From: Candidatus Neomarinimicrobiota bacterium
GTDB lineage: Bacteria > Fidelibacterota > JAANXI01
Assembly (NCBI GenBank): GCA_021734025.1
Contig: JAIPJS010000018.1
Coordinates: 1 to 64,000, forward strand
DNA length: 64,000 nucleotides
Direction: 5' to 3'
The position numbers and the translations under genes were made by a program. Below, in pieces: positions 54,677-64,000 of the stretch; the first letter of the stretch is position 1; each line of letters begins with the position of its first letter. The notes below the pieces were generated by a model. That model was not told the DNA's origin and searched no databases. It worked only from the letters and a program-made list of their open reading frames with translations.

Positions 54677-56992
54677 ATGAAGTACCTGAATAAACCGTAT
54701 ATCTTGCTATTAATATCAGCCATGATGTTCGTATTTCTCGGTGCATGTGAGGATAAAAATATCACAGGTACAGGGGGTACCTTTGAATTAACCATTATAG
54801 TTGAAAACGATCTTGGTTTTGCCATAGCTGCCGATATCGTGGTATCGCATGAAGGCGAAGCTGTGGATAGCCTCTCCGGTTCCGAAGTTACCGTCACCCT
54901 GGAAGCCGGAACCTATGAAATTACGGCTACCAATGAAGAAGGAACTCAGACGCAATCCATTTCACTGGAAGAAGACAGTGAAATCACATTTACGTACTCT
55001 ACAGAGAACCTTGATCCGAACTTGGTCGCACATTTCAATTTTGAGAGTAGTCTGAGCGACATCACCGGGCAATTTGAGGCTGGGACCATTACCGGAAACA
55101 GGATCAATAATACCGGCGGGTCCATTTCATACGGAGCAGGCCTGCGGGGTCAAGCCGGGGTATTCGATAGTGAATCCGGGGTGCGGCTGCCGGACGGGCT
55201 CATCACTGATTTTACTTATACCGTAACGTTTGCAGTGTATCCTGAAGAGATTACCAATTTTACCACCACTTTTTTCGGCGGAATATCCTCGGGGTCTCAA
55301 CAGTCCTGGATCAGCCTCGTTCCGGCCGGCCCGGGTGGCGAAACCATGCTTTGGTCGGGCAACGATCCCTGGTACGACGCCACAACCGGCACCACAATCA
55401 GGACTGACGAATGGGTCCATCTGGCCTTTGCCGTGGATAATGGAGATGTACGGGTATATATCAATGGTGTCGAACGCTTTTCCGGTTCGGATTTCCCGAA
55501 TGTTTTCTCCGGGATAACCTCGGTTTTCGGCCTGGCCGTGAACTATTGGGATCCGCCATTCGATGGCAAAATGGATGAACTCCGGATCTATGATACCGCC
55601 TTGACCGCAGGCCAGATAGCCGAACTCTCGGCAATCGTTCCCGGCGCCGGGGGCGGTGGGGTTCAGGGTCCGCAATTTCGGAACGTCTCGGTCCATGATC
55701 CTATGGTGGCCAGGGCCGACGATGGCACCTGGTATGTCTTCGGTTCCCACCTGGCATCAGCCAAATCTGAAGACCTTATACAGTGGGAGCAGATGTCAAG
55801 CGATTGGCAGGCAGATAATCCGCTGATCCCGAATCCGGAGGAAGAACTGGCCGAAGCACTGGCGTGGCCGGAACCGGATGCAGAGAGTACCTGGGCGGTC
55901 AGCGTTATCAAACTGAATGGCCAATATTACATGTACTTCAGCTCCGCCAACTGGGATTCCGATCGGTCGGCTATCGGGCTGGCGATAGCTGATAATATCG
56001 AAGGACCATACGCGTATCAGGATACACTGCTGATTAAAAAATACGAGAATGGCGAATACAGCCCTCGAGCGGATACGCTGTTCGACAACTCGATCCATCC
56101 CGGTGTAATTGATCCCCATGTTTTCTTCGATGCGGACGGGAAACTCTGGATGGTCTACGGGTCCTATTCCGGAGGTATCCACATTCTGGAGATGGATCCG
56201 GAAACGGGATACACCAAACCGGATCAAGGATACGGTAAACGGATCGCCGGAGGAAATCATGGTCCCATGGAAGGGCCGTACATTCAGTATCATCCGGGGG
56301 CCGGATATTACTACCTTTTTCTATCATTTGGCACATTGGCGGCTGATGGCGGCTACAACATCCGCGTGGCGCGATCCGAAAATCCCGATGGTCCCTATCT
56401 GGATCCCAATGGATACAATATGCTCCAGGCCAAGGGCCCCAGCTGGGATAATGTCGAACCTTACGGCGCCAAACTCGTGGGGAATTTCCAGTTTCAGGAA
56501 TCCGGTATCGGATACGTTTCTCCAGGCCATAATTCGGCGTATTACAATGAGTCCAATGACAAAATGTTCATTTTCCATCATACGCGCTTCCCGGACCAGG
56601 GGGAATTTCATCAGGTGCGGGTACACCAGCTGTTGATGAATTCAGAAGGCTGGCCGGTTATGGCGCCACATCGTTATGGTGGAGAGACCCTGAAACCCGT
56701 CTCTGCCGGCGAGATTCCCGGGACGTATCAATACCTCAATCACGGGCGACAAATTTCGGCCGATATCCGACAATCACAAAACATTGAGTTAACCTCTGAC
56801 GGTACCATTTCCGGTGCAGTGGCCGGCAGCTGGACAATGACCGGGGATTATACTGCCGATATTACCATAGAAGGCATTCCCTATCATGGCGTGTTCCTGG
56901 AGCAGTGGGATAACGGGCTAAACAAGTATGTGATGACGTTTAGTGCGTTGTCCCGGAGCAATCTGTCCATCTGGGGTAGCCGGATCGAATAG
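54677..56992 (+). CDS. LamG-GH43 lipoprotein (endo-arabinanase-like glycosidase)
   Basis: About 771 residues from ATG 54677 (GGAG 7 bases upstream; a GTG at 54665 is an alternative). Lipobox FLGACED. Residues ~35-110 are an Ig-like domain, ~115-320 LamG, and ~330-670 a five-bladed GH43 propeller. The three catalytic acids are visible: base Asp341 in VSVHDPMV, Asp479 in GVIDPHVFF and acid Glu532 in GPMEGPYIQ. A C-terminal beta domain (about 680-771) resembles that of extracellular endo-arabinanases. The family hydrolyses alpha-L-arabinan or related pentose polymers. It is preceded by a stand-alone LamG paralogue. Confidence 0.85.
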   Translation: MKYLNKPYILLLISAMMFVFLGACEDKNITGTGGTFELTIIVENDLGFAIAADIVVSHEGEAVDSLSGSEVTVTLEAGTYEITATNEEGTQTQSISLEEDSEITFTYSTENLDPNLVAHFNFESSLSDITGQFEAGTITGNRINNTGGSISYGAGLRGQAGVFDSESGVRLPDGLITDFTYTVTFAVYPEEITNFTTTFFGGISSGSQQSWISLVPAGPGGETMLWSGNDPWYDATTGTTIRTDEWVHLAFAVDNGDVRVYINGVERFSGSDFPNVFSGITSVFGLAVNYWDPPFDGKMDELRIYDTALTAGQIAELSAIVPGAGGGGVQGPQFRNVSVHDPMVARADDGTWYVFGSHLASAKSEDLIQWEQMSSDWQADNPLIPNPEEELAEALAWPEPDAESTWAVSVIKLNGQYYMYFSSANWDSDRSAIGLAIADNIEGPYAYQDTLLIKKYENGEYSPRADTLFDNSIHPGVIDPHVFFDADGKLWMVYGSYSGGIHILEMDPETGYTKPDQGYGKRIAGGNHGPMEGPYIQYHPGAGYYYLFLSFGTLAADGGYNIRVARSENPDGPYLDPNGYNMLQAKGPSWDNVEPYGAKLVGNFQFQESGIGYVSPGHNSAYYNESNDKMFIFHHTRFPDQGEFHQVRVHQLLMNSEGWPVMAPHRYGGETLKPVSAGEIPGTYQYLNHGRQISADIRQSQNIELTSDGTISGAVAGSWTMTGDYTADITIEGIPYHGVFLEQWDNGLNKYVMTFSALSRSNLSIWGSRIE

Positions 56993-57058
56993 TCAGGGAT
57001 TCCAGAGCCGCAGTTAACCGAATGTGTATTATAGTTCAGCGTGCGGTATAACCGGGTA

Positions 57059-58435
57059 CTATTCCTCTATCAGATCCAACTGCTGATATTTGGTCCGGTA
57101 TTTTCTGTACAGCGCGGTTTGTCGGTTGGAGAGATCGATCTTCCGTCCCTGGATAAACTCCATCCGCACTTGCGTTGTAATTTCCAGGGGATCGCCATCG
57201 GTAATAATGAACGTCGCATCCTTCCCTGGTTCAAGCGATCCCACCCTGTCAGCAATCCCCAGAATCTGAGCAGGATAAAGGGTAACGGCCTTTAACGCCA
57301 CCTCCCGGGGCAGCCCATAGGCCGCTGCGGCCGCCGCTTCATACGGAAGATTTCGCTGAAATTGGGAAGCAAAAGGATGTTCGGAGAGCGAAATACAGAA
57401 TGGTACGCCGGCATCATGTAGCTTCTTTGGCGCTGTCATAGGTGTATCATATCCTTCCCAGTTCCTGGCCGGAAGCCTCATGCTCGTGCTTTCCAGGATT
57501 ACCGGGATCTCTCTGGCTCGCAATAGATCCGTGACGCGCCACGCATCCTGACCACCCACCAGGACCATATCCACTCCCTGCTCGTCAGCCCAGTCGACGG
57601 CTGCCTGAATCTGCCGGATTTCATTGGCATGCACAAACACCGGAATGTCCCCGTCCAATACCGGGAACATTGCCTCCCACCGGACACTGGTTCCAGGGGA
57701 GACTGATTCCTGTGTCGATTGTGTCCGAAGGGCCTGCTGATAGGCAGCGGCGTTTCGAAACGTCTCACGGATCCGTTCGATTTTCCCGTCGATGGCCTTT
57801 TGTTGTTCTTCCACAGATTTGGGAAACGACTTCTCGTGGCGAATGCGCATGGACGGCCAGCGGATATGCAGCCCAACCGGCGCCTGGAGTGTCATGTCCT
57901 CCCATGTCCAGCCATCGAGCAGAATGGCGGCGGAGGTACCGGAAATCAATCCACCCTGCGGGATAGTCAGGGCGGTAGTGATTCCGTTAGACCGGGCGAC
58001 CGGAAGCAATTCACTGTCCGGATTAATGGCGACCTCCGCCCGGACTTCCGGAGTAATGTTCCCCGTTTCATCAAAATCTCTGGTCGCCCGGGCGAGTGGA
58101 ATTTCCACCAGTCCCAGGGTGGACGTCGCGGCAATAAATCCCGGATAAATATGTTGACCAGAGATGTCGATAACCTCGGCCCCTTCGGGTACTTTGACTT
58201 CTGTTCCGAGTGCATCGATTTTCCCATCGGAGAACAGAAGCGTGCCGTCCGGTATAGCCGGTCCACTCACGGGATGAATGGTGCCGCCCTTCAATGCGAT
58301 TGGATGGTCCTGGGGTGGCGCCGGAATCTGGTCAGAGGCGACCACCTGCAAATCCGATCCTCCACCGAACAAAAAAAGTAAGAGCAAGAAATACCGGAGA
58401 ACTAACCGCCTCACATTTTCAGATTGCATTGCCAT
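57059..58435 (-). CDS. Exported imidazolonepropionase-like amidohydrolase with degenerate metal site
   Basis: 458 residues with a signal peptide (about 10-33). It has the composite amidohydrolase shell: IALKGGTIHPVSGPAIPDG and YPGFIAATSTLGL at the front, and ALKAVTLYPAQILGIADRVG and LEPGKDATFIITDGDPLE at the back. Where active members have an HxH after the GF(I/L) motif, this protein has AATSTL, and only scattered His (FVHANEIRQ, SEHPFAS) remain. It is thus probably not a standard metal hydrolase. Its start overlaps the stop of the next upstream gene by one base, implying coupled translation with that partner. Confidence 0.8.
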   Translation of the reverse strand: MAMQSENVRRLVLRYFLLLLFLFGGGSDLQVVASDQIPAPPQDHPIALKGGTIHPVSGPAIPDGTLLFSDGKIDALGTEVKVPEGAEVIDISGQHIYPGFIAATSTLGLVEIPLARATRDFDETGNITPEVRAEVAINPDSELLPVARSNGITTALTIPQGGLISGTSAAILLDGWTWEDMTLQAPVGLHIRWPSMRIRHEKSFPKSVEEQQKAIDGKIERIRETFRNAAAYQQALRTQSTQESVSPGTSVRWEAMFPVLDGDIPVFVHANEIRQIQAAVDWADEQGVDMVLVGGQDAWRVTDLLRAREIPVILESTSMRLPARNWEGYDTPMTAPKKLHDAGVPFCISLSEHPFASQFQRNLPYEAAAAAAYGLPREVALKAVTLYPAQILGIADRVGSLEPGKDATFIITDGDPLEITTQVRMEFIQGRKIDLSNRQTALYRKYRTKYQQLDLIEE

Positions 58436-61400
58436 TATTCGCCTCCTTCCCGATTCTCCTTTCGGCCATTTTTCGTAGTTAATACGCGCTGGATAAGCCG
58501 ATTCCGTTCCTGCGCAATGGCTTCCCGTTCCCGGAGATCCGCAGACCGGTCGAAATATTTGCGGCCGTCAATCCAGGTTTGTTCGCACCTGGTATAGGCT
58601 GACAGGGGCGGTCCGTTCCAGACGACGAAATCCGCATCCTTCCCTGCCTCCAGTGAGCCAACCCGCTGATCAATGTGTAATTGTTTGGCAGGATTGATGG
58701 TAATGAGTTTCAGCGCCTCTGTCTCCGACAATCCACCATATTTCATCGCTTTCGCCGCCTCTACATGCAGGTGACGGGATATCACTTCACTGTCGGAATT
58801 AAAGGAGACCAACACCCCGACATCCTGCATTAAGACGCCGTTAAAGGGAATCGCATCGTACACTTCGAACTTATAACCCCACCAGTCACTGAACGTGGAA
58901 GCATTCGCCCCATGCTGCTGAATAATATCAGCCACTTTGTATCCCTCCAGCACGTGTTGAAATGTGCCCACGGTGATCCCGAACTCCTCGGCGACATGCA
59001 TGAACATAAGGAGTTCATCCTGGCGATAGGAGTGGCAGTGAATAATCCGGTCTCCCTGAAGTACTTCGGTTATCGCCTCCAGTTCCAGGTCACGGCGGGG
59101 TGGGATGTGTCCGGAATTTGTCCGGTTCCGATATTTTGTCCATGCGTTCTGATACTCAATGGCATCCTTGAATCGATCCCGGATGAGCTGTTCCACGCCC
59201 ATACGTGTCTGCGGGTACCGGGTCGTAAACTCGTCACCCCAGTGGGATTGTTTGACGTTTTCTCCCAGCGCAAATTTGATCGTCGGCGGAGCCCCTGCGA
59301 TCAGCATCTCTTCGACCGAAGCCCCCCACCGGAGCTTAATAATGGCATTCTGCCCGCCGATCGGGTTAGCTGATCCGTGCAATTCATGTGAGACGGTGAG
59401 ACCACCGCTTAATTCACCGTAAAAACCAGGGTCATCCCGATTCAACACATCGCGAATGCGTACTTCTGACGTTACCGCCTGGCTCATCTCGTTGCCACCA
59501 CCGTCAATCCCGGTGTGGGAATGGGCATCGATAAGTCCGGGGGTTACGTGTTTCCCGGTGGCGTCGATGACCTGCGCTTCCGATGGAGCGTCTAAATTTT
59601 TCCCCACTTCCTGGATTTTCCCCTGTGAGACCAGCATGTCCCCCTGTTCAATACGTCCTCCGGGACCGACGGTCCAGATGGTAGCATTCCTTATCAACAC
59701 CTGGTCCGGTTGCTCAGGCAGTTGACGTCGCCCGAACGGCACCGGAGGGAGAGGAGGTTCGAGAGTCTCCGATTCCATGGAAGTTTGAGTGGAATGGAAT
59801 TCTTGCGGTCGATCAATAGATAGGCTGTCAACCGTTGCCTTCCATGGGATGCGAATGCCATCTGGGAGCGCCGCACTTCCAGTGAGCGTGCTGTCGTCTG
59901 CCACCCCGGTAAATCGCAACACTCCCGGCATTCCCAGCGGCTTTCCGTCCAGCCGGAAGGAAAGCCGGCGTTGGGTCAATGAGACTTCCGGAACAGTGAT
60001 TGTAAGTGTATCCACCAAAAGTTTGGCGGTGTGGTCCGGGTAGTCATTCTGTATAAGCAGTTTTCCCCGAACAGATGTCGTGTCCGTTGGACTGAACGTC
60101 AGCTCCCAGCTTCCCAAAAGATTCACAGAGGGTTCGGGGGTGATTTTATGCCGAGTGCCATCAATCCAGACATCGAGAATTTCGGATACTTCGGTAAAAA
60201 TGTCTCCCGAGGTGACCACAAGGTTTCCGACTTTTCCCTGTTCAATCGTTCCCAGCCGATCCGCAAGCCCGAGGATTGAAGCAGGCTGGGTGGTCAAAGA
60301 TGCCAGTGCGTCCTTTTTTGCCAGACCGCGCCGGACCGCCTCCCGGAGATGGGCGTAAAATTTGTCCGGGGATGAATGTCCGTTACTGGTAATGGCAAAC
60401 GGGATTCCGGCCTGTGCCAACCGGGCAGGATTTTCCGGGGCGTAATACCAGTGCCGCAATGTGGTCAGGGATACATCGAGTGCAACTTCCGAATCCTCAA
60501 CCGGCGGGGTTTTCGGGAAATCGACCGGGATAACAAGAGGGTGCTCGTTATTCTGAAGTGCAGAAAGCTGCCAGTACTCATGTCCACTGCCACGAATCCA
60601 GTACGGAAGACCGGTTTCCTTTGCTATACGCTGAGCCCGGAGCAAATCGTATTGGTTGTCGATCGCAAAATACAGCGGGGTCTTCTGTTGTATCTGCCCG
60701 GAAAGCACCCGGAGTGCGTCGTTTGTTTTCGGTTTTGGTTGATGGGGATTCACCTCGTAGGCCTCAAAGGCCTGACCATACCATTGGGCATCCAGGAATG
60801 TCTGGCGTATCAACGCGATGCTCCCCATCAATGAATTAGGAAAGGTCCAATCGCTATATGTTTGAAAAGAGAGTACCTGAGCCGCGTCCCGCTGAAGTAC
60901 CCGGTACCCGGATTGTTCTTTGTTTAGAGTAATCATCGCTGCACTCCCCCTGAATATGCCATCATTTGGGAGCACAAGTGCGGTAGTAAATCCGGAAGAC
61001 CGGAGCGCATTCCACTGTTTTGAATCAACCTGGTATCGGGCTAAAACATCCCGCTCGGGGTGTACCAGCGGATTCCAGTGTCCCGGAGTAGAAGAGGACG
61101 ACTTGGGTTGGTCATTTCCTCCGGCAAAATCACCAATTGGCAGATACATTTCAATAAATCCGGGATAGAGCGTCTTCCCAGCCGACTCGATGATCTGTGC
61201 ATCCGATGGTGGAGTCACATTAGTTCCAACTGCGTCGATAATGCCATCCCGGATCACTACGGTGCCATTTTCAATAATTTGATCAGGTGATTGCACAATA
61301 CGGGCATCGACAAAAGCGTATACACCGGGCGGCTTGTCACGGATGCCCTCAACAGGTTCGGTCTGTGCGAACGCCACTGCAGACAGGAAGATAACCACTA

Positions 61401-61437
61401 TGCTAAAAACTGGTTGATATTCGTGTAATGTATTCAT
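58435..61437 (-). CDS. Exported tandem amidohydrolase (degenerate N-half, intact C-half)
   Basis: 1000 residues with a signal peptide (about 8-25). The N-terminal half (about 35-480) has amidohydrolase landmarks (YAFVDARIVQSPDQIIENG, TLYPGFIEMYLPIG, ASILGLADRLGTIEQGKVG) but lacks the HxH motif. A beta linker (about 490-610) follows. The C-terminal half (about 620-990) is complete: VTPGLIDAHSHTGIDGGG, SHELHGSANPIGGQNAIIK, RIIHCHSYRQDELL and GSLEAGKDADFVVWNGP. The pair with the next gene, overlapping by one base, suggests a heteromeric enzyme. Peptide or cyclic amide hydrolysis is typical of the superfamily; substrate unknown. AGGA precedes the ATG. Confidence 0.8.
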   Translation of the reverse strand: MNTLHEYQPVFSIVVIFLSAVAFAQTEPVEGIRDKPPGVYAFVDARIVQSPDQIIENGTVVIRDGIIDAVGTNVTPPSDAQIIESAGKTLYPGFIEMYLPIGDFAGGNDQPKSSSSTPGHWNPLVHPERDVLARYQVDSKQWNALRSSGFTTALVLPNDGIFRGSAAMITLNKEQSGYRVLQRDAAQVLSFQTYSDWTFPNSLMGSIALIRQTFLDAQWYGQAFEAYEVNPHQPKPKTNDALRVLSGQIQQKTPLYFAIDNQYDLLRAQRIAKETGLPYWIRGSGHEYWQLSALQNNEHPLVIPVDFPKTPPVEDSEVALDVSLTTLRHWYYAPENPARLAQAGIPFAITSNGHSSPDKFYAHLREAVRRGLAKKDALASLTTQPASILGLADRLGTIEQGKVGNLVVTSGDIFTEVSEILDVWIDGTRHKITPEPSVNLLGSWELTFSPTDTTSVRGKLLIQNDYPDHTAKLLVDTLTITVPEVSLTQRRLSFRLDGKPLGMPGVLRFTGVADDSTLTGSAALPDGIRIPWKATVDSLSIDRPQEFHSTQTSMESETLEPPLPPVPFGRRQLPEQPDQVLIRNATIWTVGPGGRIEQGDMLVSQGKIQEVGKNLDAPSEAQVIDATGKHVTPGLIDAHSHTGIDGGGNEMSQAVTSEVRIRDVLNRDDPGFYGELSGGLTVSHELHGSANPIGGQNAIIKLRWGASVEEMLIAGAPPTIKFALGENVKQSHWGDEFTTRYPQTRMGVEQLIRDRFKDAIEYQNAWTKYRNRTNSGHIPPRRDLELEAITEVLQGDRIIHCHSYRQDELLMFMHVAEEFGITVGTFQHVLEGYKVADIIQQHGANASTFSDWWGYKFEVYDAIPFNGVLMQDVGVLVSFNSDSEVISRHLHVEAAKAMKYGGLSETEALKLITINPAKQLHIDQRVGSLEAGKDADFVVWNGPPLSAYTRCEQTWIDGRKYFDRSADLREREAIAQERNRLIQRVLTTKNGRKENREGGE

Positions 61438-61646
61438 GCGTCGTTTCCTGATTTTATTTCGATGCGATGCAACAATTGACTTAAGGCGAATACCCGGAAT
61501 CTATTCTTTCCCGGGAGGAAAATAAAATAACCAATAGAATAATAAGCTGTTAGGGAGAACTTAAGGTACGAAAATCGGGTTTTGTTTTGACCACTTAAAG
61601 ACCGGCATTGCTGGATTTATGCGGTCAATTCCTGCATATTGGGATA

Positions 61647-61679
61647 AAATAATGCCCCTGGAAGCCAGGGGCATTATTT
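61647..61679 (-). terminator. Rho-independent terminator of the repeat-protein gene
   Basis: A perfect 15-base stem with a 3-base loop (61647-61661 and 61665-61679), rich in C/G in the middle and A/T at the base, 25 bases past the stop at 61705 on the minus strand. Confidence 0.8.
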
Positions 61680-61704
61680 ATGTCATGTAGTGAGCTTCAG
61701 TGAA

Positions 61705-64000
61705 TTAATTGTTATGGTCCATTACATCTCCGAGGGCGTTGTTGATATGCACGTTTCCGCTCCCGGTAAATGCCCCACCGTTTTCGATTTCTACACCATA
61801 GGTTTCGCTGTCCCGGAGGGTACTGTTGTTGACCGTTGCGCTGCCATTATAGTCAACGTACACATTCGCATATCCATCCGCCCCGCCATTCGCAATCAGG
61901 CAATACTCAAGCAGATTATCGGTACTGACCACCGAAAACCGCAATCCATCCCAGTGTCCCTGTACGTCTGTGGTGCCAAGGAATTTGATACTGTCGGTGG
62001 ATGTTCCGACTGCTGTCAGGCTGCCGCCATTGGTCCCGCTTTGGACATCCAGGCGGGAGCTGACGGTAAACTGGAGCACTGCACCGGGACTGATAACCAC
62101 ATCTGCCAGAATATCGACCGTACCATCGATCCTGAACGGCGCATCTGTGGCCGGCCAGGTTTGGTCTGTGGTGACATCAGAGCCGGAACCGAACACGGAA
62201 ATATATCCTGTCCCATCGCCAAGATAGGAGCTGTTTTCGTCTAACACTCCCATGAGATAATCCGGGATATTGACAAGGGCATTTTCCGTGAACGTATTGC
62301 TGGCGAATTGATGGATCTGTCCGCCACTTTCCACATCGATCCCGTACGTGGCACTCGCGGAGAATTGACTGTTCGTGATCTTGACTCCGCCGTTGTAATT
62401 GACATATACGTTGGCGTATGAATCCCCTCCCCCATAGGATAATACCGTATATGTGAGCTCGTTGGTGGGAATATTGTTCTGGATATAAATCCCGTCCCAG
62501 TGCCCGGCAACCGGCTGGGTCCCCAGGAATTGAATGCTGCTGTCAGCAGTGCCAACGGCAATGAGTGAGCCGGTGTCACCCTCCACATCCAGACGCGAAC
62601 CCTGGGTGAATTTGAATAACGCACCCGGTTTCACAGTGACAACCGCTTCCACGTTGGTGACACCATCCATGATATACGGTGCATCCGTGGCTGACCAGGT
62701 CTGGTCCGTCGTCACGTCCGAACTCGATACGGAAATCACACCGGTACCATCGGATCCGGTATATGTGCTCGCCGCATCCAGTGCTCCAATCAGGTAGGCA
62801 GGAATATGCACGCCGGCATCCGCCTCAAAGGTATTCTCTTCAAACCCGCGCAAAATCCCACCGCCTTCTACATCAAGACCATAAGTCCCGCTCATCGTAA
62901 ACCGGCTGTTGGTGATCTTCACACCGCCATTATAATTTACATATACATTGGCGTACGAATCGGCGCCACCATGGGAGATTTCCACATAGGAGAGCTCATT
63001 AGTGGGAGTAATATTCTGGAAATAAATACCGTCCCAGTGACCGGCGAGTTCCTGGGTCCCCTGGAACTGAATGCTGCTGTCGGCATTTCCGACAGCGATA
63101 AGCGAACCGCTGTCGCCTTCTATGTCAAGCCGGGAACCCTGTGTAAACTTAAATACCGCGCCCGGATCCACCGTCACGACCGAGCCCACATTGGTGACGC
63201 CATCCATGATGTACGGGGCATCCGTGGCCGGCCAGGTTTGGTCGGTGGTGACGTCAGAGCTAGACACAGCAATAATGCCCTCGCCATCCGTACCAGCATA
63301 GGAGCTGTTTGCGTCCAGTGACCCGATGAGATTGGCAGAAATACTCAACGCCCCTGAGGCGTTTCCGTTAAAACTATTTTCAGCAAATTCGCGTATTCCT
63401 GCACCATTTTCTGCTACGAACCCATAAGTCGAACTTTTATCGGACCTGGTATGACTGATTTTCGCGGCTCCGTTATAACTGATATAAATATTGGCGTAGG
63501 TGTCAGCGCCGCCATACAACGCCGAGGCATAGGAAATCTCGTTGTCGACACTCGTCGATTTAATATGGATTCCATCCCAAGATCCCGGGGACTTCGTGGC
63601 GCCGGTAAATATGATCGAATCGGTTTCCGTTCCGACGGCGATCAAGGTTCCACTTGATTCGATGTCCATTCTCGCCCCTTCCCCGAATTCTATGGTCACA
63701 CCCGGTTCAATGGTGAGGACAGCATTAACATCTGATACACCGGAAACCGCATAATCGGGTTCAGCAGGATCCTCAAACACGCTCGTCAGGGTCGTATTCT
63801 CGTTGATATCCCCGATAGTTTCGATATCCGCGGTCACGGAGAGTGCGTCATTATCGCTATCCGTACCATCAGAGACAGTGAGCTTGACCTGATAGGAGCC
63901 TCTGGTGTCGGCCACAAAGCTGGCGGCGACACTCGTTGAATTCTCGATGTTGGCCTCACTGGCGTCCGGTTTCGACAACAATTCCCACTGATAGTTCAAG
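61705..64000 (-). CDS. Large secreted repeat protein with PKD-like and right-handed beta-helix-like repeats (5' end outside window)
   Basis: The frame is open from the right edge to a stop at 61705; no credible start lies inside, so this is the C-terminal ~765 residues of a larger protein. A PKD/cadherin-like segment at the beginning (FVADTRGSYQVKLTVSDGTD) is followed by four repeats of about 180 residues. The units carry GVTNVGSVVTVDPGAVFKF, GSLIAVGNADSSIQFQGT, GHWDGIYFQN and GADSYANVYVNYNGGVKIT, with clear counterparts in the next units. Three units carry SSDVTTDQTW or a close variant. DNA repeats recur at about 540-base spacing. The pattern suits a right-handed beta-helix surface adhesin or glycan-binding protein. 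No sorting domain is visible at the C-terminus (MDHNN). Confidence 0.75.
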   Translation of the reverse strand, partial: LNYQWELLSKPDASEANIENSTSVAASFVADTRGSYQVKLTVSDGTDSDNDALSVTADIETIGDINENTTLTSVFEDPAEPDYAVSGVSDVNAVLTIEPGVTIEFGEGARMDIESSGTLIAVGTETDSIIFTGATKSPGSWDGIHIKSTSVDNEISYASALYGGADTYANIYISYNGAAKISHTRSDKSSTYGFVAENGAGIREFAENSFNGNASGALSISANLIGSLDANSSYAGTDGEGIIAVSSSDVTTDQTWPATDAPYIMDGVTNVGSVVTVDPGAVFKFTQGSRLDIEGDSGSLIAVGNADSSIQFQGTQELAGHWDGIYFQNITPTNELSYVEISHGGADSYANVYVNYNGGVKITNSRFTMSGTYGLDVEGGGILRGFEENTFEADAGVHIPAYLIGALDAASTYTGSDGTGVISVSSSDVTTDQTWSATDAPYIMDGVTNVEAVVTVKPGALFKFTQGSRLDVEGDTGSLIAVGTADSSIQFLGTQPVAGHWDGIYIQNNIPTNELTYTVLSYGGGDSYANVYVNYNGGVKITNSQFSASATYGIDVESGGQIHQFASNTFTENALVNIPDYLMGVLDENSSYLGDGTGYISVFGSGSDVTTDQTWPATDAPFRIDGTVDILADVVISPGAVLQFTVSSRLDVQSGTNGGSLTAVGTSTDSIKFLGTTDVQGHWDGLRFSVVSTDNLLEYCLIANGGADGYANVYVDYNGSATVNNSTLRDSETYGVEIENGGAFTGSGNVHINNALGDVMDHNN

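Noticed and set aside
61705-64000. Possible CRISPR-like or satellite repeat array
   Set aside because: The repeats are ~540 bases, in frame and encode a continuous beta-helix-like protein, so they are protein repeats.

Overview
The window looks like a chromosomal piece of a Gram-negative member of the FCB superphylum (Bacteroidota/Calditrichota/KSB1-like; phylum not resolvable here). The grounds are a TonB-dependent receptor with a carboxypeptidase-regulatory N-terminal domain, a PorV/UPF0164-type outer-membrane protein, several C-terminal type IX secretion (T9SS)-like sorting domains, many lipoproteins with carbohydrate domains, and no SusD homologue. About 35 protein genes are seen, nearly all on the minus strand; no rRNA, tRNA or CRISPR array was recognised.

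Region 1-25.2 kb (minus) is a long run of secreted or lipid-anchored hydrolases: a tandem pair of DUF4874/DUF4832 proteins, two secreted PF04909 amidohydrolases, two large GH-like proteins with a beta-galactosidase-trimerisation-like domain, a GH109-type NAD-dependent glycosidase, a Tat-exported TIM-barrel protein, two further DUF4832 proteins, a secreted metallo-beta-lactamase-fold hydrolase, a deacetylase-like protein, a gamma-glutamyltransferase, a lipoprotein GH-like enzyme and a CBM9-like protein. A decayed paralogue of the Tat-exported protein closes the block at 24.3-25.2 kb.

Region 25.2-38.1 kb (minus) is an envelope block: TonB-dependent receptor, fibronectin-III/T9SS protein, PorV-like porin, IPT/NHL lipoprotein, LamG/T9SS protein, a fused membrane/spermidine-synthase-like/TPR protein and a small lipoprotein. 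Region 38.3-46.3 kb (minus) is a second hydrolase block: a decayed deacetylase paralogue, a deacetylase-like protein, a second copy of the lipoprotein GH-like enzyme, an orphan T9SS tail, a GH36 alpha-galactosidase and a third amidohydrolase.

Region 46.4-51.55 kb (minus) is a cytoplasmic sugar operon: DMT transporter, GatZ/KbaZ, PfkB kinase, AgaS-like SIS isomerase and a DeoR regulator. Together with GH109, GH36 and deacetylase-like enzymes it suggests that the locus harvests and catabolises galactosamine/N-acetylgalactosamine-containing glycans. This is an inference.

Region 51.9-64 kb is mixed: a broken GIY-YIG nuclease, an orphan Dam-type methylase, a plus-strand pair of LamG lipoproteins (one fused to a GH43 arabinanase-like domain), a coupled pair of secreted amidohydrolases with degenerate metal sites, and a large repeat protein that runs off the right end.
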